Part shown: one piece after another, positions 44,013 to 53,703 of the stretch
How the letters are laid out: each line of letters starts with the position of its first letter
Numbering within the stretch: the stretch's first letter is position 1
Assembly (NCBI GenBank): GCA_910588655.1
Contig: CAJUPJ010000002.1
Location: forward strand, 1-64,000
Direction: 5' to 3'
Length of the DNA stretch: 64,000 nucleotides
Source of the DNA: an uncultured Lachnospiraceae bacterium
GTDB lineage: Bacteria > Bacillota > Clostridia > Lachnospirales > Lachnospiraceae
Program-made: the position numbers and the translations under genes
The notes under the pieces: generated by a model
The model's input: the letters and a program-made list of their open reading frames with translations, nothing else
Databases searched by the model: none
Told to the model about the DNA's origin: nothing

Positions 44013-46754
44013 ATGATATATAAGTATCTTAAATTTGATAAAAAGAGAATAACATATTTTGTAATTATAATATTATTTATCTGTATATTGCAGTATATTG
44101 TTACAGGCTCAATGGTTTCAAAGCAGGTGGTAACTACAGAAGCAGGTAATGTAAACAGCAGTGTTATCGGCATTATTGACAACGAAGAGGTAATACGCCA
44201 GAAATTCCATTTTGACAGGAAAGTAGTGCTTTCGCAGTTTATATTAAGCTTTGGTTCATTTGAGAGGAAAAATGTTGGGGATACCCTGGAAATACAAATG
44301 ACTGATGCTGATAACAATATTGTATATGAAACGGATATTGATGTAGACAATATAACCGCAAACCAGACATATACAGTAAATATGGACTATACTGTTACAA
44401 TACCTAAAGGTGTTACCTGCTGTATAAGGCTGACATGCAGTTCTGGCAATATGCCATATGCAGTTATACCAACACTGAATACTACTAACAGGACAGACCC
44501 TAATACTTATATGTCAACGTTAAAGATGCAGACACGCAAGAAATCATTAAATATATCTTATACATATTCGTATAGGCAGATATATCCACTTATAGTCCTT
44601 ATACTTGAATTTGTACTGGTATTTATAATATGCTTTGAGCGTGTAACAGCATATGCGCCATTTTATATTAAAAAGCGCCAGAAACAGCAAAGACGTGCAG
44701 AAAAAGAGTTAAAACTGCATGAAACTGCAAATGAAAGCCGCAGCAGGAAAAATACAGACAAAAATACGTACAGGAAGAAAGATAAAAACACTGGCATAAA
44801 AAAGCAGAAAAAAGCAAAACACAGGAAAGGCATAAGGGAATTTGTAATATACTGCCTTTCAGAACCAAAGGTTTTAAAGAATATAAGAAGGTTTATTATA
44901 TTCTTTAACCCGCTTGTGCTTTTTATAATACTTGAAACAATGAACAGCACCATTTCAGGCATGTACCCTAATGTATGGATATTTACATGGATACTGCTGC
45001 TTGCTGTGCAGTTTGCAATTTATGCCATTACAGGCAATATGTATACAGCAATGCTTATAATGGACGCAGTATTATTCCCGGCAGGGCTTGGCAATCTTTT
45101 TATAATGAATGTAAGGGGCACGCCGCTTCTGCCAGCTGATATTTTCGGGCTTGCAACAGCAACAGAGGTTGCATCGACATATACATTAAAGTTTAAGCCG
45201 GCAGAATTTATAATGATACCAGCATTTATAATCTGGATTATGCTTGTGGTGAGGTTCAGGGAAAAGACAAATAAAGATAAAATTAAAGCAGCGCAGAAAC
45301 CATTAATGCAAAACAGGCTGGTTAAGCGCGGGGCGCATGTAATAACTGCTGTTGCAATATTTATGGTGCTATACAGCTCAGGGCTTTTAGAGATGTGCGG
45401 AATAAAAGACAATGTGTGGAATAAAGTTGCTTCATGCAAGTCAAATGGCTTTTATATGAACTTCTTTATAAACTTAAGATACCTTAAAGTATCAGAGCCG
45501 TCAGGGTATTCACATGATGCAGTTGCGCAGATATTAGACAGCATAAAAGAAGAACCTGCTGTACAGCCGGCCAGCGGCGGGGCAGTAACAGCTAAAGAGG
45601 ATGGCAGTACGCTTTATAACAGTGACTTTAAACCATGTAAAACATTAAATGGCAAAAAACCGGATATAATATTAATAATGAATGAAAGCCTTGCTGACTT
45701 TTCGCTTGTAGGTGATGTAAATTATAACAGAGACCCTTTAGAATTTATACACAGCATGAAAGAAAATACCATAAAAGGGCTTGATTATGTATCAGTGTTT
45801 GGTGCTGGTACAAGCAATTCTGAATTTGAGGCAATGACAGGGAATACCATGTCATTTTTCCCAAGCGGGTGCAATGTATACCAGCAGTTTATGCATGAAG
45901 TGACATATTCAATGCCATCATACCTTAAGAGCCTTGGTTATACATGTAATGCAATACACCCTAGCAGCGGTACTAACTGGAACAGGATTAACACCTATAA
46001 AAGCATGAAATTTGACCAGTTTATTACTATTGAGGATTTTAAAAACCCCGAATATGTAAGGTATATAAGTGACAAGGAAAGCTATAAGAAAGTTATAGAA
46101 TTATACGAAGAACATGACCGTAGCAAACCAATGTTTATGTTTGATATGACAATCCAGAACCATGGCGGCTACCTTACAAATACAAACTGGAAAGACCCTG
46201 TTTATGTAGAGGACTCATATTATAATGAAGCCAAGGAATTTCTTTCAGCAACCAAAGTATCAGATGATGCATTCAAGTATCTGACGGAATATTTTAGTAA
46301 GCAGGAAAACCCTGTAATAATCTGTATGTTTGGCGACCACTGGCCATCTATAGAAACTGGTTTTTATGAAGAACTGCTTGGCAAGCCACAGAATGAATGG
46401 GAACTTGAGGATATACAGAAGCGTTATGCAACCCCGTTTGTAATATGGGCAAACTATGATATAGAAGAGGGGGACAATGTGCTTATAGGCAATAACCTGG
46501 TTGAAAACCTCCTTCTTAAACAGGCAGGCATTGAACTTCCGCTTTATAATAAATATGTTGAAAAAGTTTCAGAGGACATTCCAGTCATTAATGTAAACGG
46601 ATATATGGACAAGGAAGGCAGCTGGCATAAATATAATTCAGATGAAACGGAAGAAGAGGCAGAGCTTCTGGATAATTACAGAATACTGCAGTATGGGTAT
46701 TACAGTGACCCTGACAAAGAAAAAATGTCAGAACTGTTTGGAATGGAGAATTGA
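44013..46754 (+). CDS. LTA synthase-like sulfatase-fold membrane protein
   Basis: 913 residues. An N-terminal membrane helix (about 13-30) precedes an extra beta-rich domain (about 35-190), another helix, a strongly basic Lys/Arg linker (about 225-285), five further helices (about 298-440), and an extracytoplasmic sulfatase/alkaline-phosphatase-fold domain from about 545. The active site shows IILIMNESLADFS (metal Glu), GAGTSNSEFEAMTGNT (nucleophile Thr) and CMFGDHWPS (Asp, His), matching LtaS-type glycerol-phosphate transferases. It may build lipoteichoic acid or modify a glycan with phospho-groups; the additional N-terminal domain is unusual for LtaS. The TTG at 44007 is an alternative start. 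Confidence 0.87.
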   Translation: MIYKYLKFDKKRITYFVIIILFICILQYIVTGSMVSKQVVTTEAGNVNSSVIGIIDNEEVIRQKFHFDRKVVLSQFILSFGSFERKNVGDTLEIQMTDADNNIVYETDIDVDNITANQTYTVNMDYTVTIPKGVTCCIRLTCSSGNMPYAVIPTLNTTNRTDPNTYMSTLKMQTRKKSLNISYTYSYRQIYPLIVLILEFVLVFIICFERVTAYAPFYIKKRQKQQRRAEKELKLHETANESRSRKNTDKNTYRKKDKNTGIKKQKKAKHRKGIREFVIYCLSEPKVLKNIRRFIIFFNPLVLFIILETMNSTISGMYPNVWIFTWILLLAVQFAIYAITGNMYTAMLIMDAVLFPAGLGNLFIMNVRGTPLLPADIFGLATATEVASTYTLKFKPAEFIMIPAFIIWIMLVVRFREKTNKDKIKAAQKPLMQNRLVKRGAHVITAVAIFMVLYSSGLLEMCGIKDNVWNKVASCKSNGFYMNFFINLRYLKVSEPSGYSHDAVAQILDSIKEEPAVQPASGGAVTAKEDGSTLYNSDFKPCKTLNGKKPDIILIMNESLADFSLVGDVNYNRDPLEFIHSMKENTIKGLDYVSVFGAGTSNSEFEAMTGNTMSFFPSGCNVYQQFMHEVTYSMPSYLKSLGYTCNAIHPSSGTNWNRINTYKSMKFDQFITIEDFKNPEYVRYISDKESYKKVIELYEEHDRSKPMFMFDMTIQNHGGYLTNTNWKDPVYVEDSYYNEAKEFLSATKVSDDAFKYLTEYFSKQENPVIICMFGDHWPSIETGFYEELLGKPQNEWELEDIQKRYATPFVIWANYDIEEGDNVLIGNNLVENLLLKQAGIELPLYNKYVEKVSEDIPVINVNGYMDKEGSWHKYNSDETEEEAELLDNYRILQYGYYSDPDKEKMSELFGMEN

Positions 46755-46883
46755 GAATTTGCCAGCTAATTTACACTTTGGCAGTCTTTAAAACAGAACC
46801 CAATGACATTTATTATATTTTGTGCATGATACTGTGCATAAATGGGATGTTGTTTTTTATAAACATAGGAATAAGGAGCAGGA

Positions 46884-47255
46884 ATGAAATTTTTAAAACA
46901 ATTTTTAATTATAATACTGGTATCATTTATTGGTGAAATATTAAAAGAGGTTATACCACTTCCTGTACCAGCAAGCATATATGGAATGATAATAATGTTT
47001 GCCTGCCTGGGTACTGGCATAATAAAGGCAGAACAGGTTGGCGGTGCAGGGGATTTTTTAATTGAGATAATGCCAGTTATGTTTATACCAGCGGCAGCAG
47101 GGCTTATGGATTCATGGGGCATATTAAAGCCTGTGCTTTTGCCCGTGTCAGTTATAACAGTAGTATCTACCATAGTAGTAATGGTTGTTTCCGGGACAGT
47201 GACACAGCTTGTTTTAACCTTATTAAGTAAGCACCCGGAAGGGCACTCTTCTTAA
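46884..47255 (+). CDS. lrgA: CidA/LrgA family membrane protein
   Basis: 123 residues, four membrane helices, with the family pattern GEILKEVIPLPVPASIYGMI and MPVMFIPAAAGLMDSW. CidA/LrgA proteins form oligomers in the membrane and, with LrgB partners, affect murein hydrolase activity, lysis and pyruvate uptake. ATG 46884 has AAGGAG upstream. lrgB follows 68 bases later; the pair directly follows the LTA synthase-like gene, a cell-envelope grouping. Confidence 0.93.
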   Translation: MKFLKQFLIIILVSFIGEILKEVIPLPVPASIYGMIIMFACLGTGIIKAEQVGGAGDFLIEIMPVMFIPAAAGLMDSWGILKPVLLPVSVITVVSTIVVMVVSGTVTQLVLTLLSKHPEGHSS

Positions 47256-47323
47256 ACAGCGGGTCTGGGGCTTGCTATTAACCAGATATGGATTATATTG
47301 GCAGAAATGGAGAATTAGATATT

Positions 47324-48016
47324 ATGCAGGATTTTTTAAATAATTCAGTATTTTACGGGGTAGTTTTAAGTCTTGCTGCGTACTGGGCAGGTTTATGGAT
47401 TAAGAATAAATTTAAGCTTGCAATATTTAACCCGCTTTTAATAGCAATTATTATTGTAGTTGCTGTATTAAAGCTTACAGGCATAAAATACAGTGTATAT
47501 AATGAAGGTGCAAAATATATAAGTTACCTGCTGACACCAGCAACTGTATGTCTTTCAATACCATTGTACAGGCAGGTGGCAATATTAAAAAAGAACTGGA
47601 AAGCAATAATGGCAGGTGTAGCAGCAGGCGTCCTGTCCAGCATGGGAAGTGTACTTTTAATGGCAATGCTTTTTGGAATAACACATGAACAGTATGTTAC
47701 ACTGCTGCCAAAATCCATTACAACAGCAATAGGCATGGGGGTTTCAGAAGAGCTTGGCGGTATAACATCAATAACAGTTGCAGTAATAATAATAACCGGT
47801 GTAATAGGGAATATAATTGCTGTGCCAGTATGCCGTCTGTTCCATATAACAGAACCCGTTGCAAAAGGAATAGGGCTTGGGTCATCAGCACACGCCATAG
47901 GTACAGTAAAGGCATTTGAAATGGGTGAAATGGAAGGGGCAATGAGCAGCCTTTCAATAGCAGTATCGGGGCTGGTAACAGTGGTGGGGGCATCATTCTT
48001 TGCGGAATTATGGTAA
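47324..48016 (+). CDS. lrgB: LrgB family membrane protein
   Basis: 230 residues with about seven to eight helices and the LrgB signatures: NPLLIAIIIVVAVLK, LTPATVCLSIPLYRQ, KSITTAIGMGVSEELGGI and LGSSAHAIGTVKAFEMGE. It works with LrgA. ATG 47324 is preceded by GGAG at a slightly long distance; an in-frame ATG at 47288 has no ribosome site. Confidence 0.94.
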   Translation: MQDFLNNSVFYGVVLSLAAYWAGLWIKNKFKLAIFNPLLIAIIIVVAVLKLTGIKYSVYNEGAKYISYLLTPATVCLSIPLYRQVAILKKNWKAIMAGVAAGVLSSMGSVLLMAMLFGITHEQYVTLLPKSITTAIGMGVSEELGGITSITVAVIIITGVIGNIIAVPVCRLFHITEPVAKGIGLGSSAHAIGTVKAFEMGEMEGAMSSLSIAVSGLVTVVGASFFAELW

Positions 48017-48090
48017 TTATGCTAGTCAGTTAAAACTGCGTACTCTCTCCTGCACACAAAAAACGGAATGAAAAGGAAGGAGCTTTTTAT

Positions 48091-48813
48091 ATGAAAATAC
48101 CCAAAATGATATTGTTTGATTATGGGCAGACTCTTATTACAGAACAAAGATTTGATGGAATAAAGGGAACGGAGGCTGTTTTAAAATATGCTACAAGAAA
48201 TAAATATAATCTGACAGCAGAACAAATCCAGGAAAGGGCAAATGAATTAAACAAGGAGTTTGGAAGATATGACCCAGGGAAAAAACACTTGCTACAGATA
48301 GAAATACCTAATACAATGTTTACGCCATATCTTTATGATTCACTGGGAATAGAAATTGCGTTAAGCAATGCAGAAATTGATACAGTATTCTGGGATGCTG
48401 CTGCACCAGGAGCTCCGGCAGAAGGTATGGAAAATTTTCTGGAATATCTTAAAAATAAAGGCATACGCACAGGTGTAATTAGTAATATTTCTTATGCACA
48501 GTCTGCAGTTGCTGGGCGTATAAACCGTATGCTGCCCGGAAACAGCTTTGAATTTATTATCACATCAAGTAATTATATATTCCGTAAACCAAACAGGAGA
48601 ATATTTGACCTTGCACTGGAAAAAGCTGGCTTAAATCCAGATGAAACATGGTATATAGGAGACCAGTATGAGTGTGACATAAAAGGGGCTTTAAATGCTG
48701 GAATATTTCCTGTGTGGTACATAGGTGCAATAGATTTGCCATATAAAGATGATAAAAATATATTAACAGTAAAAACCTGGGATAATTTAATGGAAATTAT
48801 GTCTGTTTCATAA
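48091..48813 (+). CDS. HAD-superfamily hydrolase, atypical motif I
   Basis: 240 residues with the HAD layout: MILFDYGQTL (motif I), TGVISNIS (motif II), IFRKPNRRIFDLAL (motif III Lys) and WYIGDQYECDIKGALNAG (motif IV). Motif I has Gly where phosphatases have the second Asp (DxD), so it may be a weak or different phosphate-handling enzyme. ATG 48091 follows AAGGAAGGAG. The stop TAA (48811-48813) lies in a TTTCATAAATTCC copy of a repeat end, as for the flavoprotein at 4540. Confidence 0.85.
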   Translation: MKIPKMILFDYGQTLITEQRFDGIKGTEAVLKYATRNKYNLTAEQIQERANELNKEFGRYDPGKKHLLQIEIPNTMFTPYLYDSLGIEIALSNAEIDTVFWDAAAPGAPAEGMENFLEYLKNKGIRTGVISNISYAQSAVAGRINRMLPGNSFEFIITSSNYIFRKPNRRIFDLALEKAGLNPDETWYIGDQYECDIKGALNAGIFPVWYIGAIDLPYKDDKNILTVKTWDNLMEIMSVS

Positions 48814-49000
48814 ATTCCTATACGATAAATTATATGCAGGATAATTTATACTACCAATATAACTGTAAATAAAGTGACGCTATGGTATTTCCGCTAGTCT
48901 GAATCATCCGCCCCACACAATGAGTTGCAGTTATAAAGACGATTTTCTGTAATTTTGCCAGGGAACATCTATAAACCTGCGTCCCTCCCCCACACACAGA
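48806..49000. repeat. Degenerate palindromic repeat, copy 10
   Basis: It begins with TTTCATAAATTCC and TATGCAGGATAATTTA as in copy 2, contains TAACTGTAAATAAAGTGACGC and TTTCCGCTAG, and ends with AACCTGCGTCCC and CCACACACA. Arms and bulge are recognisable, but pairing is largely lost. It fills the gap before the lipoprotein gene. Confidence 0.5.
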
Positions 49001-49014
49001 AAATAATGAAACTA

Positions 49015-49043
49015 TTGTGAATATATCCATAAAGTGTTATAAT
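49015..49043 (+). promoter_or_regulatory. Promoter of the lipoprotein gene
   Basis: TTGTGA (49015-49020), 17 bases, TATAAT (49038-49043), with AGGAGG and ATG following at 49070. Confidence 0.75.
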
Positions 49044-49069
49044 CATGTAAAATATAAGGAGGTAAAATT

Positions 49070-50650
49070 ATGAGGAAATTAGTAACCACAGGATTATCCA
49101 TTGCCCTTGCAGGAACTCTTCTTACAGGCTGCATGAAAATGGATGGCAATATAGTTGTTAATGCTGATGGTTCTTGTGTTCTTAGTACAGAAATCAACAT
49201 AGAAAAAGACGCCATGCTTTCAGCATATACAAAATATCTTAATGAAGTTGGCGGCAGTGATGGATTTACCAAAGAACAAGTATCTGTAATGATTGAGCAG
49301 TATGGAATAAAACTTGTCAAAATTGACAATAAAGAATACTATAAGATTACACCAGATACAGCAGGCAGCATATCTGGCAGTACAACAGGTAATAATACCA
49401 ATCTTGTTAATAATAAGTTTGACAGCATAACAAATTATTATAAATCCCTTGCAGGAAAATCATACCAGACTGAAGACAATGTTTTAAGCTTATCAGAAAC
49501 TTCATTTCTGGTTAGGCAGCCTGCTAATTCAAGTGCTATTGACAAACTGTTTTCAGGCAGCCTTGAAGATGGTGTGGCAAGCATGTTAAAAGGAAATTCC
49601 ATGCGTGGTGACAGTGCAGATGATGAATTTGACGAGCCAGACAGGGTAGTCCCATGGGAAGACGGGGATGTGTACATTGATGATGAAGATGTAGTAACTG
49701 ATAATGGCGATATTAATGCCGTTTTAAAGCTTTTTGAGGACAAGGAAATTATGGCAAGCCTTAAAACTGCAACAATGACATATAAAGTTACATTTCCGTC
49801 AAAGGTTAAGGAAAAGTCAGCCAATGCAGTTTTATCAGATAATGATAAAACCGTATCTGTAACAATCCCTTTAATAAGTGACAGAAGCTTTAATGAATAT
49901 GCTGTATGTGAAAATGATATTGATGCTGAAGGGGCAGTAAATGGTGCTATTTATAAAAATGCTGTTACTGTTACAATTCCTGAAAATGCCACAGCAACAT
50001 TGAATGGAAGTGAGGTTTCTGATAAAACAGTTAAATGTGATAAAACAGGTACATATAATTTCAAATTGTCAGATGGCAGGGGAACTACAGAAACACTTTG
50101 TTTTATGGTTGATACAAGCGCACCAGTTGTTGCAAGGCAGAAAGATGCTGGCAAGATGGAATTTACAAATTTATACAAAGACCAGCAGGCTTTATTAAAC
50201 CGGGGATATATTGCTGTATATGATGTAGAAGGCGGTGTATCAGAAATTATTGTGGACAGTACAAATGTAATGAAAGAAGCAGTAGTAAATGCCGGCGGCA
50301 ATGCGGATAAAGACAGCCTTATTAGCCAATATTATATTTATAGCCTTGATGTAAATGATTTTGAAGAAGGAAGCCATGCAATAACTGTTTCTGATACTCT
50401 TGGCAATAAATCAGAAGAAGAATTTATAATTGACAGGACAAAGCCATCTATAAAAGGTGTTAAAAGCGGCAAGACATATAAGAAAGCTGTAACAATAAAG
50501 TTTTCTGATAAAAACGGAATACAGTCAGCATATCTAAATGGAAAAATATTCAGGAATGGCAGCAAAGCCAGTAAAAAAGGCACTTACACACTGAAAGTAA
50601 CTGATAACGCAGGTAATGTTAAAACAGTGAAATTTAAAATCAATAAATAA
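49070..50650 (+). CDS. Lipoprotein with Ig-like C-terminal repeats
   Basis: 526 residues. Signal peptide with lipobox LLTGC at about residues 17-21, so it is lipid-anchored outside the membrane. The mature start GNIVVNADGSCVLSTEINIE resembles the LppM-type domain. An acidic middle is followed by two or three Ig-like strands (AVNGAIYKNAVTVTIPENAT; GTYNFKLSDGRG; TKPSIKGVKSGKTYKKAVTI ... GTYTLKVTDNAGNVKTVKF), typical of surface proteins. Function unknown; adhesion or envelope sensing is possible. Confidence 0.82.
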   Translation: MRKLVTTGLSIALAGTLLTGCMKMDGNIVVNADGSCVLSTEINIEKDAMLSAYTKYLNEVGGSDGFTKEQVSVMIEQYGIKLVKIDNKEYYKITPDTAGSISGSTTGNNTNLVNNKFDSITNYYKSLAGKSYQTEDNVLSLSETSFLVRQPANSSAIDKLFSGSLEDGVASMLKGNSMRGDSADDEFDEPDRVVPWEDGDVYIDDEDVVTDNGDINAVLKLFEDKEIMASLKTATMTYKVTFPSKVKEKSANAVLSDNDKTVSVTIPLISDRSFNEYAVCENDIDAEGAVNGAIYKNAVTVTIPENATATLNGSEVSDKTVKCDKTGTYNFKLSDGRGTTETLCFMVDTSAPVVARQKDAGKMEFTNLYKDQQALLNRGYIAVYDVEGGVSEIIVDSTNVMKEAVVNAGGNADKDSLISQYYIYSLDVNDFEEGSHAITVSDTLGNKSEEEFIIDRTKPSIKGVKSGKTYKKAVTIKFSDKNGIQSAYLNGKIFRNGSKASKKGTYTLKVTDNAGNVKTVKFKINK

Positions 50651-50676
50651 AAATATATTTTGGAAGGATATATAAA

Positions 50677-51624
50677 ATGCCACAGAATGAAAGTAAAGAA
50701 TTATTAGAAGCACTTGATGCAATGAAGAAAGAAAAAAACAAGGAGAATGCAGAAAGGCTTACAAAACTGCTGGAAGACATGGAAGTTCTTGTACCAGCAG
50801 TTATGCCTAAGAATACAGACCCTGCTATTTTAAAGCAGATGTCATCAGGCACACCAGATACACCACAGCCTATACCAGCAGGTGCGCAGCCTTTGCCATG
50901 TATATTGCAGAATGAAGCCGGGCAGAAGTTTTTTCCTATATTCACATCTAATGAACAGATTGAAAAGGGGGAAGGTGTACCAAAATACCCAATTACCCTT
51001 AACATGCCATTTAAGTCATGTCTTGACCTTGTAGTTAAAATCCAGGGTGTTGAAGGTGCAGTAATTAACCCATATACACATAATATTTTAATGAATATTA
51101 ACAGGGATAATGCCGGAGGCAGTAATGCTGCATCTGGTGAGCCAGAGAAAATCCAGATTTCAGAGCAGGAATTCCATGCGCTTGTTAGAAGGCAGATGGA
51201 ATCAGCGCTGCTTCCTGGGAAAATTTTTACAGAGGGTGAAGAGTTTATAAAAGATTTGTGTGACAGGGAGGGTGAGTGCCTTGTAGAGTTCTTTAAAGAG
51301 CCATATGCACAGATTGGCTGCCCATATAGTGCAGATGATTATGACTTTATGACATTAAGCATAAGTGACACACTACAGCTTACGCGTATTTCAATGCCAC
51401 ATGAGTATGCATACCCTGGAACTGCTGAAACCCTTTTTGTAACATGGAATCCAGAGGAGAAAAAGGCAGGTTATTATGGTGTATTAAACGCACCAAGGGG
51501 TGAATTTAACAAACTTATGGAGATTACTTCTGAAGGAAAGGCAATAGACCACGGGCCAGCGCCTGGTGAAGGAAATGAACTCCAGAGCATTATTGATATT
51601 GCAAATGCCAAGAACAGCAAATAA
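50677..51624 (+). CDS. SseB-family protein
   Basis: 315 residues. Central SseB N-terminal domain: LEDMEVLVPAVMP, GQKFFPIFTSNEQIEKGEG, CLDLVVKIQGVEGAVINPYT, then a C-terminal half with the SseB C-like ISEQEFHALVRRQM ... DDYDFMTLSI. No signal peptide. Proteins of this family are widespread with unclear roles (enhanced serine sensitivity in E. coli). It begins 26 bases after the lipoprotein and shares its transcript by position; GGAAGG precedes the ATG. Confidence 0.85.
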   Translation: MPQNESKELLEALDAMKKEKNKENAERLTKLLEDMEVLVPAVMPKNTDPAILKQMSSGTPDTPQPIPAGAQPLPCILQNEAGQKFFPIFTSNEQIEKGEGVPKYPITLNMPFKSCLDLVVKIQGVEGAVINPYTHNILMNINRDNAGGSNAASGEPEKIQISEQEFHALVRRQMESALLPGKIFTEGEEFIKDLCDREGECLVEFFKEPYAQIGCPYSADDYDFMTLSISDTLQLTRISMPHEYAYPGTAETLFVTWNPEEKKAGYYGVLNAPRGEFNKLMEITSEGKAIDHGPAPGEGNELQSIIDIANAKNSK

Positions 51625-51679
51625 GTTACTTTTTATATTTAAACATGCAAAAGGCTATTAAAGAGGTGTAAAATATTTA

Positions 51680-52402
51680 ATGATAATATATCTTATCCGT
51701 CATGGAAGGCAGAGCAGTCCGGACTGTAACGTAAATGTACCTTTATCAGAGGAGGGGCGTATGCAGTCACGCCTTCTTGGCGAAAGGATGAAAAGGTATA
51801 AACTTGATGCGCTTTATTCAAGTACACTTGTACGTGCAGTTGAAACTGCCAGGGCTGCATTTGCATATAATAAAGAGCTTTTAGGGAACATGCAGTTAAG
51901 GCAGGGGCTTGAAGAAATTGATTTTGGCATACTTACTGGCCAGAAGGATGAAGAAGTAAAGAAATTTTATAAGGAGTATTACCAGGAACAGCTTGATAAC
52001 TTTATGGAAGGCAGGGTACAGCAGGGCACAGCTTTAGAAGAAGTAAATGCTTTTATTGGTGATTTCTTTGTGCCACCAGAGGAGATGTGGTATCCCGAAG
52101 GTGAAAACGGGGCAATGGTGCTTGAACGTGTAATGCCAGTAATTAAAGAATGGATAGAAAGTGGCAAAAAAAACATTGCTGTTGTTACACATGGCGGTGT
52201 TATACGCACGCTGCTGTGTTCACTGTTTGGCGGTGATTTTGCAAGACGCCTTATGTTTGGCACATCCCTTGAAAACTGCAGTATTACACAATTACATTAT
52301 GATGAAGCCAAAAATGGATTTTTCCTGGACAGGTTTAATGATTATGCACATATAGAAGGGCAGCCAGGACTTTTAAGGGAGAATTTTTCAAAAGAAACAT
52401 AA
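51680..52402 (+). CDS. Histidine phosphatase family protein
   Basis: 240 residues with the phosphoglycerate mutase-like fold: IYLIRHGRQSS (catalytic RHG), YSSTLVRAVETARAA (second Arg), LEEIDFGILTG and NIAVVTHGGVIRTLL (second His). It should cleave phosphate from a small molecule or sugar; substrate unknown. Spacing of 55 bases to SseB suggests one operon. ATG 51680 lies after GAGGTG, a moderate site. Confidence 0.92.
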   Translation: MIIYLIRHGRQSSPDCNVNVPLSEEGRMQSRLLGERMKRYKLDALYSSTLVRAVETARAAFAYNKELLGNMQLRQGLEEIDFGILTGQKDEEVKKFYKEYYQEQLDNFMEGRVQQGTALEEVNAFIGDFFVPPEEMWYPEGENGAMVLERVMPVIKEWIESGKKNIAVVTHGGVIRTLLCSLFGGDFARRLMFGTSLENCSITQLHYDEAKNGFFLDRFNDYAHIEGQPGLLRENFSKET

Positions 52403-52441
52403 AATCCAAAAAACATATAATAAAATTTCTAAACAAGAATA

Positions 52442-52476
52442 ATGGCGGGGTTATATAGTAAATCCCGCCATATTTT
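52442..52476 (+). terminator. Terminator hairpin
   Basis: ATGGCGGG ... CCCGCCAT around a 16-base loop, followed by ATTTTAA. It lies between the histidine phosphatase and HipA-like genes. Confidence 0.65.
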
Positions 52477-52561
52477 AACCTTATTTAAGAAAATCCATAA
52501 ATTATGCTTGTCAGCCGTAAAGCTTTAAATTCCATATGTCAAGGGGCAAGGAGGAAGATGT

Positions 52562-53659
52562 ATGCACAAAGATATAAAAGATATATATGAAATTATGCAT
52601 AAAGACAGAAGAGTTGCCAGAATAGACAGAACCGGGCATTGCAAAATATATTATAAATCTTTTATGCCATATAATTTATATCTAGAAGAAGAGGATGACA
52701 TTGATACCCTTGTAAATAATATAACAAATTTTAATTACTGGTGTTCAACAAGGGTTCTGTCACTTGACAGGAAATATGCAAAGGAAATATTAAACAGTAT
52801 TGGAATGATGCAGGCTGTAACAGATAGGGATAGGGCAAAGATTTCGTTGTCATACCGTTGTGTATCATTAACTGATGTTTTCTGGGTGAAGAAAAAGAAT
52901 GAAAAAATTTCGTTTAGTGAAGTGAATTTATATGATAACCACCTTGAAAATACTTTTATAGATATTGCCTTAAAAGGAAGGCAGTATACTGTACAGAACA
53001 ACTGCCTTGCAAGGGATTTATCAACTAACGGCTGTTTTCCAAAAGCGTGGCAGAGGGAAGGTAACAGGTTCAGGCTTTTAAAAGATGGTGATGACAGTGC
53101 AGTAGAACGGGAACTTCTTGCCAGCCAGATATGTAGATGCTTTAATGTTTCACAGGTTTTATATGAAGAAGGTTTTTTTGATGGTGAAAAGGTAAGCATA
53201 AGTGATAATATGACAACAAAAGATTACTCAATAGTGCCGGTAGAAGCTTTTGAAATTTATGCACAGAACCATAACAAAAATACAGAAAAATATATTTTAA
53301 ATCTTGACAGGCATAATTATTATATGATGAATATAATAGATTATCTGGTTGGCAATACAGACAGGCATTGGGGAAACTGGGGAGTTTTAGTTGATAATTC
53401 AAATAATAAGCCTGTATGCCTGCATAAACTAATGGATTTTAACCAGGCATTTAATTCATATAATTTAATTGATGGCGCAAACTGCCAGACAGTGTTCTGG
53501 AAAAATATGACACAGAAAGAGGCAGCAATACAGGCAGTAAAACAAACAGGGCTGAACCAGGTAAAAACTGTTAGCAGGGAGGTATTTGCCAGTCTTCCAC
53601 ATTATTATGATATGTTTATAAAAAGGCTGGGAATTTTAAGAGAAGCAGAAGATAAATAA
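52562..53659 (+). CDS. HipA-like kinase-fold protein (orphan)
   Basis: 365 residues. The C-terminal region holds the HipA-type active site: MMNIIDYLVGNTDRHWGNWG (catalytic Asp, Asn) and LHKLMDFNQAF (metal Asp). The middle has LSTNGCFPKAWQRE followed by VERELLASQICRCF, matching the nucleotide-binding lobe. The HipB-type DNA-binding antitoxin is not adjacent, and the N-terminal HipA_N domain is not evident, so it is better regarded as a HipA-like Ser/Thr kinase of unknown target, as found in stand-alone clostridial copies. ATG 52562 follows AGGAGG (52549-52554). The type I toxin locus lies immediately downstream. Confidence 0.8.
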   Translation: MHKDIKDIYEIMHKDRRVARIDRTGHCKIYYKSFMPYNLYLEEEDDIDTLVNNITNFNYWCSTRVLSLDRKYAKEILNSIGMMQAVTDRDRAKISLSYRCVSLTDVFWVKKKNEKISFSEVNLYDNHLENTFIDIALKGRQYTVQNNCLARDLSTNGCFPKAWQREGNRFRLLKDGDDSAVERELLASQICRCFNVSQVLYEEGFFDGEKVSISDNMTTKDYSIVPVEAFEIYAQNHNKNTEKYILNLDRHNYYMMNIIDYLVGNTDRHWGNWGVLVDNSNNKPVCLHKLMDFNQAFNSYNLIDGANCQTVFWKNMTQKEAAIQAVKQTGLNQVKTVSREVFASLPHYYDMFIKRLGILREAEDK

Positions 53660-53668
53660 ATGTGTATG

Positions 53669-53697
53669 TTGCAAAACCAGGCTGGTTGTGTTATAGT
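53669..53697 (+). promoter_or_regulatory. Promoter of the antisense antitoxin RNA
   Basis: TTGCAA (53669-53674), exactly 17 bases, TATAGT (53692-53697). Predicted start of RNA at about 53704, running towards the toxin gene on the opposite strand. Confidence 0.7.
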
Positions 53698-53703
53698 ATG
53701 TGT

